In this document: piece after piece, positions 12,308 through 24,400 of the stretch
How the letters are laid out: each line of letters opens with the position of its first letter
How positions within the stretch are numbered: the stretch's first letter is position 1
Assembly: GCF_042453785.1 (NCBI RefSeq)
Contig: NC_091671.1
Coordinates: 38,827,001 to 38,891,000, forward strand
Source of the DNA: Malus domestica
Lineage: Eukaryota; Streptophyta; Magnoliopsida; Rosales; Rosaceae
Direction: 5' to 3'
Length of the DNA: 64,000 nucleotides
The notes under the pieces: model-generated
The model's input: only the letters and a program-made list of their open reading frames with translations
What the model was told of the DNA's origin: nothing
Databases searched by the model: none
Program-made: the position numbers and the translations under genes

Positions 12308-14756
12308 ATGGCTGCTCATGAGGAAGGAGAGGTTGGTTTCGAAGAAGGAATGTTGTGGCTGCCGTCACAAGTTTTGGATGAAGCAATATGTGACACAAAG
12401 GTTTCTCTCTCTCGTATTTTTTACTCTCTTTTTGATCGGTGAAACGATAATGGTTTTATTGAGCGATATCTCTTTTTGCTCCAAATACAGAATTTAATAT
12501 TTTCTAAGTTTTGTTTCCATCACTGTTCCGAATTTATTAAAATTTGATTTATCTTATAATTTGCAGGCGTATTCGAGGCTCCATGTAAAACACCACCACT
12601 ACCACCGTGATCATTTGGTACGTACTCTCTGCCATCACTTTCGTTTTCTTTTCTGTCCATCAATGGTTATCGGGTAGGTTTTGACGTGTACGGAATTGGT
12701 TATTAGTTTCTTGCATTCGCTCAAGTCACTTGTTTCATTCCTGCAATTCACGGGTTTTACATATAGGCTTAAATGGTTTAATAACTGACAAAATAAAAGT
12801 TTTTGCACGAATGTCAAACGGTACCATTGATAGAGAATTGAAAATGATTACTTTCGAAGATTGATTTTGAAGATTTTGGTTACTAGCACTACAAAAAAAA
12901 CACCATTTTCCAACGAAATTTATTCATGAGTCTGTCGTTTTTCATAAATAAAAAAAATTAAAACATTTCCCATACGAAAATATTTGTGGGACAAACCTTT
13001 TAAAAAAAATTAATTAATTAATTTTAATTTTTGGCAATTAACGATTACCTACTCATGAGACTACATAATATATTACTCAACTGTCACGTTTAGGTCTTAT
13101 GAATCTGGTCTACCTAATCATTTTAATTGTTAGTTTAGTCCCTCTTATTTTTGCAACTAATTAACTCTTTTTTTTTTTGAACAATGCAACTAATTAACTT
13201 TAAGGTATAGTTTGATCTTAGAAAAAGAAATTTAGTTGGAAATTTTTTGTTGAAGCAGTGTTTTTGGGGAGTCATTAATTTAGAGTTGTGATCAAGGAAT
13301 CTATGAAGGTTTCTTCATAAAATTGTCAATACATGGCTTAGGCATTAAGTAAAATATTTCAAAATTAGCGTATCGAAATTAATAAGGGCTTGTTTGGGAC
13401 TATGACTAAAAGTGTTTTTAGAGAAAATGCTTTTGCGTTCCAAAAGCACTTAAAGTGCTTCCTGCAAGAAGTACCATTTATATGTTTATTGCATGACGCA
13501 GTGTTTTTCAAGGATTCACCTGTCATTGGTTCTAAAAGAGTTTTCGACCATTTTAAAAACACTTCTAAACGAGTCATTAATTAAACAAATTAAGTCCCTT
13601 GGTGTTGTTTTTTGCTCGAAATATCTATCTCGAGCTTGAATGCAGTAGCACTATTGTATACTCGTATATACATATATAATTCGTTTGACTAAAAGATAAC
13701 GTGCGAATTGCAGGATTCGAAATCTAGCTCGATGAGACCATATCATAGGCCAAAAGTCAATGTGAATTGGTCATCCGGAGGACCTGGAATGCAAGCCATC
13801 TTCCTGGATTCTAGTAAAAAATCATGTGGCACTGGCGTTTTTCTTCCACAACGAGCAGGCACCCACTTCCACAGAAGTAAAAAACCAGGTAGGTAACCCT
13901 AATTTCGGATTCGATTTTAATTTGGTCATTTTTTTTGGGTGTATTATTCTTAGTTTTGATTAAGGTATGTACGTGAATAATGAGCGTATTCAAATGACCA
14001 AAATCAAACGACGAAAATCAAAATACCCTTTTTAATGCTTGCTTTGCATGCAGCTTGTGCTCCCGTTCTGCTGCCCTCTCGTGTGGTTCAAGCTCTGAAC
14101 CTCAACGTGCATGCACTAGGCCTGCAAATTTCACCTCGACAAGGTTAGTTATACGATCCATGCAAACATATATATAGTTGATGGCAGCTGATCCATGTCA
14201 CCATTTTTTTTACATAACTTTTGACACGTTTTTGTATGGCCTACTTTAATGTATTTTAACGATCTAAACTGTCTATCTTTTAGAATATCATTCATAGATC
14301 ATCTTTACAAAATATTAGATAAATCCAAAAACATTAAGACATTCATTTGTAGTGAAAAAAATAGATGAATACAATTCTATAAAGAAATCCTAAACTCAAA
14401 ATCCAACTGTCATATAGTTTCATATTTGGGTAATTTTGGATCGTTAAAATATATTACGGAGTGGGCCACATAAAAACGTGTGTAAAAAAAATGTTGCCAG
14501 GAATCCGCCTGCAGAGTTGATATATCATATTTTACTTAATTTGATTGAGGTATCTTTTGTTGTTTTATTGTATGCTGCTAAGAAATTCGGGATTCTAACT
14601 TCAGATTCTAAAGAACATAAGCGAAAAAGTGAAGACTACTTGGTAGCTCGAAACAAGAACGGAAATAAGGATGTTTCATCTACTCAATGCTACATTATTT
14701 CCCAAAATCCGAATTCTTCACCGGAGTTGCTTCTTCCAAAGGAATGGACTTACTAA
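12308..14756 (+). CDS. Uncharacterised plant protein, 186 aa, five exons
   Basis: Exons 12308-12400, 12567-12617, 13714-13888, 14054-14143 and 14605-14756 have GT-AG borders and matching phases, summing to 561 nt. The protein opens with an acidic stretch, then GMLWLPSQVLDEA, a His-rich run encoded by exon 2, a conserved-looking core GGPGMQAIFLDSSKKSCGTG, then CAPVLLPSRVVQALNLNVHA, and ends LPKEWTY. I know related plant proteins only as an uncharacterised family; no domain, signal peptide or membrane segment is visible and no function is proposed. The last acceptor is the least certain: an upstream one after 14515 keeps the same phase and would add about 30 hydrophobic residues, but I prefer 14605 because the added part looks like intron. 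Introns 3 and 4 contain MITEs. Confidence 0.75.
13386..13575. mobile_element. hAT-type MITE in intron 2 of the upstream-unknown gene
   Basis: Begins gggcttgtttgggac and ends aaacgagtc, giving short inverted ends. Flanking 8-mers attaataa (13378-13385) and attaatta (13576-13583) match at 7 of 8. It lies in the intron between 12617 and 13714. Same family as the relic at 11521-11728. Confidence 0.8.
14198..14498. mobile_element. Inverted-repeat MITE at the end of intron 4
   Basis: The left end (caccattttttttaca, then cacgtttttgtatggcc and tattttaacgatct) is mirrored from the right end (acattttttttacacacg, tttttatgtggccc, tattttaacgatcc). Arms are about 75 bp and the whole is about 300 bp. It stops roughly 110 bp before the proposed last acceptor. 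No clean target duplication was found. Confidence 0.65.
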
Positions 14757-15079
14757 TGGCGAATACGAACAACGATTATTACACGTATACAAGAAACTAT
14801 ATCATCGTATAAGGCTAAGACTCTCGTAGCTCTACGATTGATGTGTACGGCTAGCTCTGTGGAATGATCGATCTTTGATCATGTAATTGTAAGCTTGAAT
14901 AAACAGCTAAATGCTTCCATTTTTATACAAGTGCTTTCAGAAATTGTATTTGCTTATAGGCTAGTTTGACATTATCCAAATTATTTTAAAAGAAGCCGAC
15001 CCCAAACTAGCCTAATTATATGTAATTCTTTTGAATTTAAACTGATCTTAAGAAAAAAACATTATTGTAGTAAAATTTG

Positions 15080-15249
15080 GAGAAATTTTTAGTTGTGACG
15101 GGAACACGGGTGATACACCACGTGTTTTTAGGTAAGTGGTGGAAAATTTTAATTTTTAAGTTATTAACCTTTTAACACACATAACCAACCATTTATATAG
15201 AGATACGTGGTGTACCACCTCGTATGACGGTCACACTAAAAAATTTCTC
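15080..15249. mobile_element. 170-bp MITE with perfect 9-bp duplication upstream of SCY2
   Basis: The 9-mer taaaatttg lies at 15071-15079 and 15250-15258. The element starts gagaaatttttagttgtgac and ends as the inverse of gagaaattttttagtgtgac. The inverted ends extend over about 45 bp and include a ccacgtg-type core on each side. A 9-bp duplication fits Mutator-like MITEs. It sits about 210 bp before the SCY2 ATG. Confidence 0.85.
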
Positions 15250-15461
15250 TAAAATTTGAGCTTCGGAACACTAATCCCAATCATGCCTTGCCACGATGGA
15301 TGGACCTTCGCCGACCTAACAATGGGCCAATAAATATCGTGTCTAATGCAAAACGAGCGAGTAAAGCAGAGGATTATTTCCTCCACCTTAAAGATGAGCC
15401 GTTTCCCAGCTTAACCGAACTGAACAGTCCCGCTGCTCCGTGTTGCTCTATCAGTCCCGCC

Positions 15462-18400
15462 ATGGAAGCCACTCTTCTCAGCTCGCAACGCTTCCATCCC
15501 AAACTCTCGCCCGTAAAATCTCGAGGTCAGTTTCCCGTTTGTTTCCCGAGAAAACTATGGAAAATCATGGAAAATTCGGAGTATTGTTAGGTTTAGTAGT
15601 CTCTTAGTCAATTTAATCCAGTAACTCGTAGCTGTGTATCGAAAATGTTTCCGTGTTGAATTTTGTAGCTTCGGATGAAGTTTCTGATGGAGATTTTCTG
15701 GTCATTTACTTGCAGGTGCAGTTTCAGGCTGTGAAATTCAAATTTGTTGTTTGCCAATTGTTAGGAATAGTTGCTATGTTTCCCTTAGGACAAACCCTAG
15801 AAATTTCATGTTGCCAAACAGGCCCTTATTGTCCAGAGTGAACAGAAGAGTCTCCGCTAAGTTTTCGAACCAGTTCCTAAATGATTATACAAATGTTGAG
15901 GCTACGCCTCCAGAGTCTCTAAAGGTTGAAGTTAATCCGTTGAGTGGGAGTGACGGGACGGAAATTTCGAAACAGAACAAGGTTGAGAATGTAAAGGATG
16001 AGCAGGCCAGACCTATGACGTTTAGAAACCGGTTTTTGAATTTCGTGCGCCTGAGTTCAGTGGTTAGTAATGCTGCTGAGTCGTTCTTCAAGAGCGAGAT
16101 TAGGAGGAGGCTGTTTGTAACAGCTGTGCTAATTGTGATCAGTCGTGTTGGTTATTTTATCCCTCTGCCTGGATTTGATAGAAGGTTGATCCCTCAAGAT
16201 TACCTAAGCTTTGTATCGGGATCTGTTGGTGAGTAATTGACCGTTCTTCCTCCATGTGTATGGTCATTTTTGTAGTTATCTGATGATTGTTCGTGTTGTT
16301 TTCTGCCAGATGAACTTGGCGATTTTGCAGCAGAGCTTAAAATGTCTTTCTTTCAGCTTGGAATCAGTCCTCAAATCATAGCATCGATCATAATGCAGGT
16401 TTAATTCTTTCCGTCCGCTAGTTTGGTTTATGTTAACCTAACAGACAAATTTGAAACCAATAAAAGTAAACGGATATCTGTTTAATGTGCTTAATCTTGT
16501 GAGGAAAGTTGGCATGTAATAGAATATAGTTATATATTGAAAATCTCAAAATCGATGTACAGGTACTATGTCATGTTGTTCCCTCCCTGGTAAAGCTGCG
16601 GAAGGAAGGCTTAGATGGTCATGAGAAGATTAAGAGTTATATGTGTGTCTAGTTATTCATCTCAAGCAGTGAGCCAAGTTCTTGTTGCATAATTAGTTTG
16701 TGACTTACTTTTAGACCAGATTTGTCTTTCAAGATTTTGAACACGTTTCATGTTTCTGTCTATTCAAGATGGTGGCTATCTTTTGGCTTTGCAATAGTGG
16801 AAGCTATCATACTTGCTTGTTATTCGCTTCCATATTCAATCTATGCGGCTAGCTACAGGTAATGCAGCATATCTATTGTTATTTTCAACAATGATTGTGG
16901 TTTCGAATTTATCTTGGGTCTACTCACAAGTTCTTATAGATGTAGCTGCTTAGGTTCTCTCTTCCACAATGCCCTTAGCAGTTAGCATGGTTCTTTTTCT
17001 ATTCTATTTAATAATAATCTCGTGTTCTCGTTATCATTTACATTTTTCACCCTATATGATACTCTTAACTCGTAGATCTGTTGGTTGTTTTAGTTGGTAA
17101 GCTGTATTTATGAGGTGGAACTTTTCAAGATGATATTTATCTATTGGGGAGTATGATTATGTTATGAAATTTTGCAGGGTCAAGCATGTGATGGTGACAA
17201 GTATGTTATTGGTCTGTGGAGCGATGACAATGACGTGGATTTGTGATACCATCTCAGAATCTGGATTTGGTACTATATTTGATTTGTTGATTACTTGGTT
17301 GGTATTGTAACATTGTGCTAATATTCCCCATAATTCTGTCCTGTTGTCTTTTTCCGAGCCCCTTTTTTTCAAAGAAGGATTATACTTTCATTTTCACCAG
17401 TCACTATGGTTATCATTTTTGGATGCTGGATTTAGGAAAAGTTTTTACATAGTTTAATTTTATATATACACAATTGTTCCACACAAATCTCATGCCTTGT
17501 AGTAGAAGATATGTCCACAATTAGGAGATTTGGCTTCAAAAGTTTCCATACCTCATAAGGTTTTTCCTGTGAATTAATACTACATAATTCTGTTCATCCT
17601 CTTTGATGAGGTTTTGACTACCTTGTGCATCTTCTGTCATAGTAAGCATTCACGAGTCCTTGTGGAATACTCGTTTTTCACCGATGGTGACTGTTATTAC
17701 ATATGTGAGGTCTTAAGATCATAGTATCATTCCAACAGGTCGCTTTTTATTTCTGTAAATGTCCAAAGTACTTTCAAGTTTCAAACAACGATAAAAATTG
17801 TTTGTTCATTCTTTTGTCTTATTGTGTATGGGATTATACTCTCTATCTTCTCTGACTGGTGGTTTATATTTCAGGTCAAGGTTCATCTCTAATTATTTGT
17901 GTACAAATATTGACTGGCTACACAGAGACGTTATACAAAATGCTGTCTCAGCTCTCAGGTATGTGATTTAATGAATTCCATTAGTTTGCCCTTTGTTGGG
18001 CACAATTAATATCCCATCAGATGCATTTAATTCTGTAACTTTACTCATCCTATCAATAGTATTCTGTCAGATGTCATTTAACTTGAAGATTTAAAGTTTA
18101 GTGATTCATGTTTTTTTATGTATTTCAGGAAGTTCTGTTAGTTGGGGGCCTTACTTATTTGCAGTATTGGGCGTTTTCACTATAGTCACTATGTGGGCAG
18201 TTGTGGTGACCGAAGGGTGCAGGAAGATAAAGCTGCAGTACTATGGTTTTAAGCTTGCTTCTGCTGTAAGGTAATACAACCCATTTGGATGGGCTGTGAT
18301 CATTCTTAAAGAAAGTGACTGTGTAGTGCATACTTCTCTCTAAACATGGTGTGGTTGATTATAAAGATGGTTTTTCTTAGCTGTTATTGCTTATAGATTG

Positions 18401-21400
18401 ATCTCATTGTCGATTAAAAGCTTAGTAGAAGCCTGTATTTTATTTCTGTTGGCCGACACTATTTTCTGGGCTTTTGTGTTTTGAGCAGAGATGACTCACC
18501 TATTACCGAAGTGGAGCCCTATATCCCTTTTACCATTAACCCTTCAGGAATGCAGCCTGTTCTCACCACTACTTATCTCTTGGCCTTTCCCAGCATTCTT
18601 GCAAGGTAAATTTTTTTATTTGGTGGCATCATTTCCTGGCCGACCCCGAAAGCTTCCTTAATTACACTTTGGCTTTCCCATTTTGAAGTTGAACTTACAA
18701 CTTTCTGATAATGTGGTTTGTTGGCAGTATTCTTGGTTCACCTTTCTGGGAGCATGTTAAGGAGATATTGAACCCCGAAAATACCATTGGGGCAGGGCCC
18801 TGGGTGTACTATTCAGTATATGCATTTTTTGTGTTCTTATTCAATATATTTGACATTGTAAGTTTTCTCTTAACATTATATATAATCATTCTAGAATCAC
18901 CTTGCTTTCTGTTCGTTCTTCAATCTGCAGGCTGTAATCAGCAAAAGAGTAATTTAAAACCCAACTAATAAGGATATAGTTGTAAAGCATTTTTTATATC
19001 TCTCTTTGTGTGCATTCATTTCTCGTCTTTATGTTTCTATACTTGTGCATGTGCTTAGATGTCTGAATTTGAAAAATATAGTATGCGGTCATCAGTAGTT
19101 TCAACGCTAGCACAGTCTATTATGGCTTAGGAGTTTAGCATTCGTGGTTCAAAAGTCCATAGTAACAATGATATTTGTACATTTAGATGTTAATAGAAAT
19201 TATGTTAATCTCGTCTATTAAAAAGTTTGCTAGTGTTTTTAATCAATAATGCTTGTCCAGGCCAACTTGCCCAAGGAAATTGCTGATTACTTAAATAAGA
19301 TGGGTGCCAGGATACCAAACATAAAACCTGGGAAGGCTACAATTGAGTACCTCACAAAGATTCAGGCATCGACACGTTTCTGGGGTATAATTCTCCTTTC
19401 ATTGTGTCTTCCTGTTGTTTATTAACTTAGTTCCTTTGTTGTTGGCCCCCATTGAATTTGTTTTTGCTTGCTTTTTTCTTTCCTGTGGTGGAAATTCTGC
19501 AGGGGGGCTATTGTTAAGTATCTTGGCAACAACATCAAGCATAATCGACCATTATTTACGCAATATCAATGCAGGGTTTGCAATCGGGTTGACATCAGTC
19601 CTCATAATAGTAAGTACAATACCAATTCTGAGTTATGAAATGCAGAGTATGCCACTTTATCCACTGCTATAGCATGCTTTCGTTTGTGTTTGTGTGTGTA
19701 CCTTTGTGTTGATCATTAACTGAGTAAAAAAGGTCGTACCCAGTGCACAAGGCTCCCGCTTTACACAGGGTCTGGGAGAGGTGAATGTCGGCTAGCCTTA
19801 CCCCCATTTTATGGAGAGGCTGCTCCCAAGTCTCGAACCCGAGACCTACCGCTCATGGGCGAAGGCACTTGCCATCGCACCAAGTGCGACCTCTGATCAT
19901 TAACTGAGTGTAACTGTATAAAAGTTCTGGCGTTTGAATGGATAGTTAGAGGGTTTGAATGAACAGTTGGAGGACGTTAAATATCTTTAGGGTCTTTATT
20001 TGTTTACTATACACATACAGATTCTAACCCGGCTTTACTTTCCTCAGCTTTTGTTTACCCAAATACACCATAAACCGACAGTGTTTATTTGATTAATAAG
20101 TTTTTCTTGCATAAACTTGATGGGATATGTTTTGATGCTAGCTTTCCTACAACAACAACAACAACAACAACAAAGCCTTTTCCCACTAAGTGGGGTCGGC
20201 TATATGAATCCTAGAAAGCCATTGCGCTCGGTTTTGTGTCATGCCCTCCGTTAGATCAAAGTACTCTAAGTCTTTTCTTAGAGTCTCTTCCAAAGTTTTC
20301 CTAGGTCTTCCTCTACCCCTTCGGCCCTGAACCTCTGTCCCGTAGTCACATCTTCAAACCGGAGCGTCAGTCGACCTTCTTTGCACATGTCCAAAACACC
20401 AGAGCCGATTTTCTCTCATCTTTCCTACAATTTCGGCTACTCCTACTTTACCTCGGATATCCTCATTCCCAATCTTATCCTTTCTCGTGTGCCCACACAT
20501 CCCACGAAGCATCCTCATCTCCGCTACACCCATTTTGTGTACGTGTTGATGCTTCACCACCCAACATTCTCTGCCATACAACATCGCTGGCCTTATTGCC
20601 GTCCTATAAAATTTTTCCTTGAGCTTCAGTGGCCTACGACGGTCACACAACACGCCGGATGCACTCTTTCCATCCAGCTCGTATTCTATGGTTGAGATCT
20701 CCATCTAATTCTCCGTTCTCTTGCAAGATAGATCCTAGGTAACGAAAACGGTCGCTTTTTGTGATCTTCGCTAGATTGCTCCGGTCATTAGTGTGGATAA
20801 GTATATAAATGGATAGAGATAGGAAAGCAAACACAAGATGTACGTGGTTCACCCAGATTGGCTACGTCCACGGAATAGAAGAGTTCTCATTAATTGTGAA
20901 GGGTTTACACAAGTACATAGGTTCAAGCTCTCCTTTAGTGAGTACGAGTGAATGATTTAGTACAAATGACATTAGGAAATATTGTGGGAGAATGATCTCG
21001 TAATCACGAAACTTCTAAGTATCGGAGTGTGGTGTCGTCTTGACTTGCCTTATCTGTCTCATAGGTAGATGTGGCATCTTCTCTGGAAGTACTCTTCCTC
21101 CATCCAGGGGTGGTATCTTTAACTGGTGGAGATGCACAAGGTAATGTATCAATTTCACTTGAAGCTTACTTGTAGTTTCAGGCTTGGTCAAGCGCGATAC
21201 AAACCATGTAGTAGGAGTCCCCCAAGTCGCCGAGCTAGGGGGTCTGCTGAAAGAGGTGACAGACAAGGTAAGCAATCAGAGCTCCGACTGATTGTTCACC
21301 TTCTCCCCATCTTGCAGCAGCATGAAGGATAAAGAGAAGAAAAATGAGAAGAGATGATATGAGATACTTTTGCTTTTGAAGAAGTAACTTTCCACAGGCT

Positions 21401-24400
21401 TATTCTTGAACTGAGCTGGAGGGTTTTCTGATTTCCTCCAGAGTATAAGGCCGACTGAAGAATTTGAGGGTCAAAACAAGTCCATCAAATCTAGAGTACG
21501 TTCCACCCTGCTGATATGGGATACTTTTGCTTTTGACAGAGTAATGGATGTATCGGCACGTGTGCTGTTACGCTTGTCTCCACATGCTTCCTTGTATCCT
21601 TCGCACTTGCCCTATCTGTTCCTCAAGCAGATGCGGAATCTTCCCTGGAAACATAAGATGATGAAGATGAGTACTCGAGAGCAAAGCCAGGTAAGTAATC
21701 AGGTAAGGGGTTCCAGGCAGTCAGTTCCTGGCTGGAAGCTTGATTCCAAGTGCTGACTGATTGCTCTCTTTCTCCTTGTCTTGCAGGTAAAAACAAGGCC
21801 AAAAGAAAAAACAGGGAAAAAGCATGATATGGGATACTCTTGCTTTTAACCCTGATGATATGAGATATTCTTGCTCTAGTATAGCTTGTTTGCAGAGGTA
21901 TTATCGGGGGGAAAGAAAGCTGAATATTTCGAAAGGCTTTGTTGGGAGTGCCCTCTCAGATATGATGAAGGGTTGAGCATTTTTGCAGGTCTGCCTGTCC
22001 GTTGGGGATGGAGGTCGACATATATAGGAGTCTCCCTAACAACAAGTAGTAATGCTATTCCTTTACCCTGCTTGGTCATAGCACGGTAGTGGGAGCTGCC
22101 AGTTTCACATGTTTTAACTCTGTCAGAGCACTTTGAAAAAGTGGTCTGTGGTATCTGGCTCTCGAGATTCGGAGAACGATGCCTCTTCGATTTTTGAGAA
22201 AGCAATCATGCTGGGGGTCTGACTCTCGAGATTCGGAGAGCAGTGTCTCTTCGATTTTTGAGGAAGTAATCATGTTGGGAGTCTGGCTCTCGAGATTCGG
22301 AAGGCGGTGCCTCTTCGATTTTGGAGCAAGCAATCTTGTTGGGAGTGTTGTCTCGAATGTGAGTAAAGGTTGGACATGTTTGCTAGTCTACCTTGCCACG
22401 AAGCACAAAGGTTGACACACAGGGACTTTCCAATTATCCAGCAATGGTACTGTTCCTTTACCCTCTCTTCGATTTTGAGAAAGTAGTCATGTTGGGAGTC
22501 TGGCTCTCGAGATTCGGAGGACGGTGCCTCTTCGATTTTGGAGCAAGCAATCTTGTTGGGACTGTTTTCTCGAATGTGAGTAAAGGTTGGGCATGTTTGC
22601 TAGTCTACCTTGCCACGAAGCACAGAGGTTGACACACAGGGACTTTCCAATTATCCAGCAGTGGTACTGTTCCTTTACCCTTGTGGGTAATAATATGGTA
22701 GCTAGACCTTCAAAATTTATGTGTCTAAACTTTGTTAGTGTTGTTTCTTTGCTATTCTTTTACCTTTCTTGGTCAGAGCGATGTAGTGGGAGCTGCAAGC
22801 TTCACGTGCTCAACTTTGGTAGAGAACTTTGGCAAAGTGATCTGTGGTACCCATGAGTTATTGTTGCGTGTGGGAAGTGGGTGATTGAACAGTAAGATTC
22901 ATGTGCTTTCTACTTCACCAGAAGTCTTCGACAGAATGCCCATAATTTCTGCAAAGCTGAGTGTGCGTGTGACAGGTGCTGACAAGGCTAGAAAAGTAGA
23001 TGCCTCTTCGATTTCTGAGATCGGCCCTCGTGGTCTCTGAGCAGCCCAGCTTTTGAGAAAGCGAGCGCCTCTTCGATTGATTCGGAGAACGGTGCCTCAC
23101 CGATTTTTGAGAAAGCAATCATGCTGGGGGTCTGGCTCTCGAGATTCGGGGAGCAGTGTCTCTTCGATTTTTGAGAAAGTAATCATGTTGGGAGAGTGGC
23201 TCTCGAGATTCGGAGGGCGGTGCCTCTTCGATTTTGGAGCAAGCAATCTTGTTGGGAGTGTTTTCTCGAATGTGAGTAAAGGTTGGGCATGTTTGCTAGT
23301 CTACCTTGCCACGAAGCACAGAGGTTGACACACAGGGACTTTCCAATTATCCAGCAATGGTACTGTTCCTTTACCCTCTCTTCGATTTTTAAGAAAGTAG
23401 TCATGTTGGGAGTCTGGCTCTTTAGATTCGGGGGACGGTGCCTCTTCGATTTTGGAGCAAGCAATCTTATTGGGAGTGTTTTCTCGAATGTGAGTAAAGG
23501 TTGGGCATGTTTGCTAGTCTACCTTGCCACGAAGCACAGAGGTTGACATACATGGACTTTCCAATTATCCAGCAGTGGTACTGTTCCTTTACCCTTGTGG
23601 GTAATAATATGGTAGCTAGACCTTCAAAATTTATGGGTCTAAACTTTGTTAGTGCTGTTTCTTTGCTATTCTTTTACCCTTCTTGGTCAGAGCGATGTAG
23701 TGGGAGCTGCAAGCTTCACGTGCTCAACTTTGGCAGAGAACTTTGGCAAAGTTATCTGTGGTACCCATGAGCTATTGTTGCGTGTGGGAAGTGGGTGATT
23801 GAACAGTAAGATTCATGTGTTTTCTACTTCCCCAGAAGTCTTTGACAGAATGCCCATAATTTCCGCAAAGCTGAGTGTGCGTGTGACAGGTGCTGACAAG
23901 GCTGGAAAAGTAGGTGCCTCTTCGATTTCTGAGATCGGCCCTCGTGGTCTCTAGGGAGCCCAGCTTTTGAGAAAGCGAGCGCCTCTTCGATTTCTGAGAT
24001 CAGCCTTCGTGGTCTTTGAGCAGCCCAACTTTTGAGAAAGCAAACGGCTCTTCGATTTCTGAGATCAACCCTCGTGATCTCTAAGCAGCCCAACTTTTGA
24101 GAAAGCAAACGCCTCTTCGATTTCTGAGCAGGCGCCTCTTTGATTTCTGAAGCTCCGTCGAGTGCAGATTTTTATAGAGGCTGGCATTAAGTTCCAAAGC
24201 ACACTTGAATCTCCACCAGTAGAAGCTTCATTCTTGCACTTCTAAGATCTTGATTTGTCCGACCTCTTCTCTCTTCAACACCTTTGAAAATGTCTGGCCC
24301 CTCCGACCGTCGTTTTGACTTGAACCTTGTTGAAGAGGCAGCCCCGCCTTCTCCAGACAACATATGGCGCCCATCCTTCGTCTCCCCAACTGGTCCTCTT

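Noticed and set aside
15288..15461. In-frame N-terminal extension of SCY2 from the ATG at 15288
   Set aside because: Would make the protein about 58 residues longer than usual for the family; sequence looks like 5' UTR. Not excluded by frame.
19726..19893. tRNA gene suggested by box-A/box-B motifs
   Set aside because: Flanking 16-bp target duplication and family match show an Au SINE; no cloverleaf anticodon stem seen.
20354..20704. Independent 116-aa gene on the minus strand
   Set aside because: It is the C-terminal piece of an RTE LINE polyprotein.
22179..24140. CRISPR array or satellite centromere block
   Set aside because: Periods of 65, 217 and 913 bp with no spacer/repeat alternation; nuclear plant context.
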